DNA of 7,281 nucleotides from positions 1 to 7,281 of the forward strand of contig JAQTLG010000082.1 in NCBI GenBank assembly GCA_028715025.1, read 5' to 3'. Shown here one piece after another: positions 7,199 through 7,281 of the stretch (positions within the stretch are counted from its first letter, which is position 1; each line of letters opens with the position of its first letter). This DNA comes from Dehalococcoidia bacterium. GTDB lineage: Bacteria > Chloroflexota > Dehalococcoidia > GIF9 > UBA5629. The position numbers and the translations under genes were made by a program. The notes below the pieces were generated by a model. It was not told the origin of the DNA and made no database searches. It was given only the letters and a program-made list of their open reading frames with translations.

Positions 7199-7215
7199 GG
7201 CCGGCATGCCTCAGA

Positions 7216-7281
7216 TTAATACGTGGACACATTCAGCTCCTCCATCTTGCCGGTCACCATAAACACCACGCGCTCGCAGAT
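7216..7281 (-). CDS. phoU: C-terminal end of a PhoU-like phosphate regulator (partial)
   Basis: On the minus strand the last 21 codons of a gene are open from the window edge to TAA at 7218-7216. The peptide includes ICERVVFMVTGK followed by MEELN, which resembles the end of PhoU proteins, where a final helix with [IV]-[AC]-E-x-[VI]-[VI]-[FY]-[ML]-V-T-G closes the second three-helix bundle. PhoU is a cytoplasmic peripheral protein that restrains phosphate uptake through PstSCAB and signals to the PhoR/PhoB system. Only a tail is visible, so identity rests on a short motif. If it is correct, pst genes are expected to the right. It converges on the exporter operon. Confidence 0.6.
   Translation of the reverse strand: MCERVVFMVTGKMEELNVSTY

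Overview
The window looks like a piece of a bacterial chromosome of moderate GC content, most probably from a Chloroflexota lineage such as Dehalococcoidia. This placement is an inference from style, not a sequence match. It rests on an ADP-forming acyl-CoA synthetase, a very large secreted Asp-box/fibronectin-like protein held by one C-terminal membrane helix, and a MacA/MacB-type exporter with no outer-membrane channel gene beside it. An archaeal host is less likely because the exporter with its HlyD-type adaptor is a bacterial arrangement.

Layout from left to right: (1) the 3' end of a plus-strand gene for the ATP-grasp subunit or domain of an ADP-forming acetyl/acyl-CoA synthetase; (2) a 127-base convergent gap without a recognisable terminator; (3) a 1079-residue minus-strand gene for an exported cell-surface protein with a signal peptide, Asp-box (BNR) propeller blades, two fibronectin-III-like modules and a C-terminal anchor; (4) an AT-rich divergent promoter region with paired short repeats; (5) a tight plus-strand operon of membrane-fusion adaptor, ABC ATPase and MacB-type permease, with a 1-base overlap and a 17-base overlap; (6) a 159-base convergent gap with several inverted repeats, including a likely terminator for the gene on the right; (7) the last 21 codons of a minus-strand gene that resembles the C-terminus of PhoU.

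The three exporter genes should form one machine. The ATPase dimer drives two permease subunits by mechanotransmission, and the adaptor extends the path outside the membrane. The substrate cannot be read from the sequence. The surface protein is transcribed divergently from the exporter and could share its control region, but no functional link is proven.

The most unusual signals are a recurring D-N-x-S/T motif, found in the two secreted proteins and absent from the cytoplasmic ATPase, and a roughly 90-residue low-complexity insert with internal duplications inside the adaptor's beta-barrel region. No mobile element, CRISPR array, tRNA or rRNA was seen.
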